DNA from: Trebouxia sp. TZW2008
Taxonomy: Eukaryota > Chlorophyta > Trebouxiophyceae > Trebouxiales > Trebouxiaceae
NCBI GenBank assembly: GCA_002118135.1
Contig: BDIU01000261.1
Span: forward strand, 1 to 64,000
Direction: 5' to 3'
DNA length: 64,000 bases
Shown here: piece by piece, positions 62,960 to 64,000 of the stretch
How positions within the stretch are numbered: the first letter of the stretch is position 1
Layout of the letters: each line of letters begins with the position of its first letter
Notes under the pieces: model-generated
Seen by the model: the letters and a program-made list of their open reading frames with translations, nothing else
Told to the model about the DNA's origin: nothing
Databases searched by the model: none
Made by a program: the position numbers and the translations under genes

Positions 62960-63320
62960 AGTACATGATAGAGCAGCAATGCACAGTCTGCAGACCTTGA
63001 TTATGCGCATCTGAAGGTATGCTCCTGCATGCCCAACAGGTCTTCCAATAAACAAAAGATAAACAAACCAAGTAAATGATGGGGCAGCACTGCGCGGCCT
63101 GCACTCCCTGGACACATGCATCTGGAGGCATGTTCCTGCATGCCCAGGAATTCAGCAAGAAAAGAAGAACAAACAAAGTACATGATGGGGCGGCACTGCA
63201 GGGCCTGCAAACCCTGCATGCATCTGGAGGCATCCTGCCAATTCCAACATTCTTCAACCACACACAAGGAAACCAAAGAATATGTGAACATGGAGGCATG
63301 CTCCTGCATGCACCATCGTG
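62960..63320 (-). repeat. Four tandem copies of a polymerase exon 5' end
   Basis: Upstream of exon 62811-62913 the exon start ([20 protein letters not shown]) recurs as MPSDAHNQGLQTVHCCSIMY (about 62965-63025), MPPDACVQGVQAAQCCPI (63075-63135), a frameshifted MPPDA copy (63180-63232) and a short remnant near 63295-63320. Spacing is about 100 bp. Confidence 0.8.
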
Positions 63321-63770
63321 CAGCTATCCCAGCAAACACACAAATTTGTGTCCATGCTGTTCGGCGTCATAACAGAAGCCTTTGTGAGTAGAGGCAGCCC
63401 GGCACAAAATGTACGTATGTAGAAAGCTTGGCACAGTATGCTTGCATTTTGACAACACTGATGTTCTAATGGTGTTGATTGTGCTGAGTGACTGAAACAC
63501 CAATACATGATCACTATGATAAAGGACAGACGCCTGAAAATTTCCCATGTGTTGTCTTGTGTAATTGGATCCCTTTCATCAACCAGTGCATGTTCTGCAT
63601 GCACAGACTTTGACGTCGCAAAAGTTCAGCAGCAGCTTCAAATGCAAAGCATGCTGCCGTGTATTGCATAACATGCACCATTGCCTTTGGAATCAACTTG
63701 ATATGATTGAGTCCAGTAATCACCATACTCTTTCTTTCAATGATCGCTACTTTATTATACTGATATTATA
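63321..63770. other. No feature assigned
   Basis: This is presumably an intron of the polymerase gene, whose N-terminal exons should lie further right. Minus-strand frames here show no resemblance to the expected N-terminal region. Confidence 0.5.
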
Positions 63771-63915
63771 CTGAGGTATTGCGTATCACACATTGGCGCC
63801 AAAGTATTGCGTATTTCACAATTTGTGCTGCATCTCAATGATTCATGCTCTCAAATACCACGTATTGTGTGTTAGGTATTGCACATTGAGCATTACATAC
63901 GGTGACTCCCCGTAT
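63771..63915 (-). mobile_element. MITE-like dispersed repeat, copy C
   Basis: It lies inverted relative to copy A. On the minus strand it runs from GAGTCACCGTATGTAATGCT through GAATCATTGAGATGCAGC and GTGAAATACGCAATACT. Its distal end near 63771 is less clear. Confidence 0.6.
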
Positions 63916-64000
63916 CAAATGAACCGTTGAGCAGGGCATGCATCGCTTCTGTTAAGGCTGGTCCTCGGCAATGCATGTTGATTGATGCACCACCCGCACA

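Overview
This 64 kb window is nuclear DNA of a green alga, most likely a chlorophyte of trebouxiophyte type. Every recognisable gene is split by introns with GT...TGCAG borders. The products are plant-like (COP1, COP9 signalosome subunit 2, a plastid-type MATE carrier, a plant-type Rieske protein), and introns and coding sequence carry many CAG/CTG repeats. The species cannot be fixed from the sequence. One assembly gap of N lies at 18500-18551.

Layout, left to right: an alanine-rich secreted protein (-, to 3022, running off the left edge); glyoxalase I (+, 3995-5173); an AT-hook DNA-binding protein (-, 6230-10435); a cytochrome P450 (-, 12093-17682); a Tudor/multi-BRCT DNA-damage-type protein (-, about 19131-26602); a Maf-type nucleotide pyrophosphatase (+, 26950-27900); COP1 E3 ubiquitin ligase (+, 28927-35468); CSN2 (-, 36325-40814); a plastid-type MATE transporter (+, 41254-45001); the mitochondrial Rieske iron-sulfur protein (+, 45499-47099); a single-pass membrane protein (-, 48008-49388); and a DNA polymerase delta-like catalytic subunit (-, 50693 to at least 62913, 5' end outside the window). 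Two functional pairings stand out. COP1 and CSN2, both parts of the COP/DET/FUS ubiquitin machinery, sit tail to tail. The BRCT protein and Maf share a short head-to-head promoter.

The most striking property is structural. Nearly every multi-exon gene here carries tandem copies of an exon end plus its flanking intron, usually decayed by stops or frameshifts. Examples are CSN2 exon 7 (five extra 5' copies, two extra 3' copies), COP1 WD40 exons, P450 exons, BRCT exons, AT-hook exons and almost every exon of the polymerase gene. Open frames and splice phases of the presumed functional copies stay intact.

The polymerase delta-like gene is the best candidate for something undescribed. It is recognisable from its N-terminal region to its C-terminal cysteine motifs, yet has lost the exonuclease acidic residues, the first Asp of motif C and the RRD motif of the palm, while motifs A and B are kept. 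Dispersed repeats include a MITE-like family with four copies and a foldback family with four copies.
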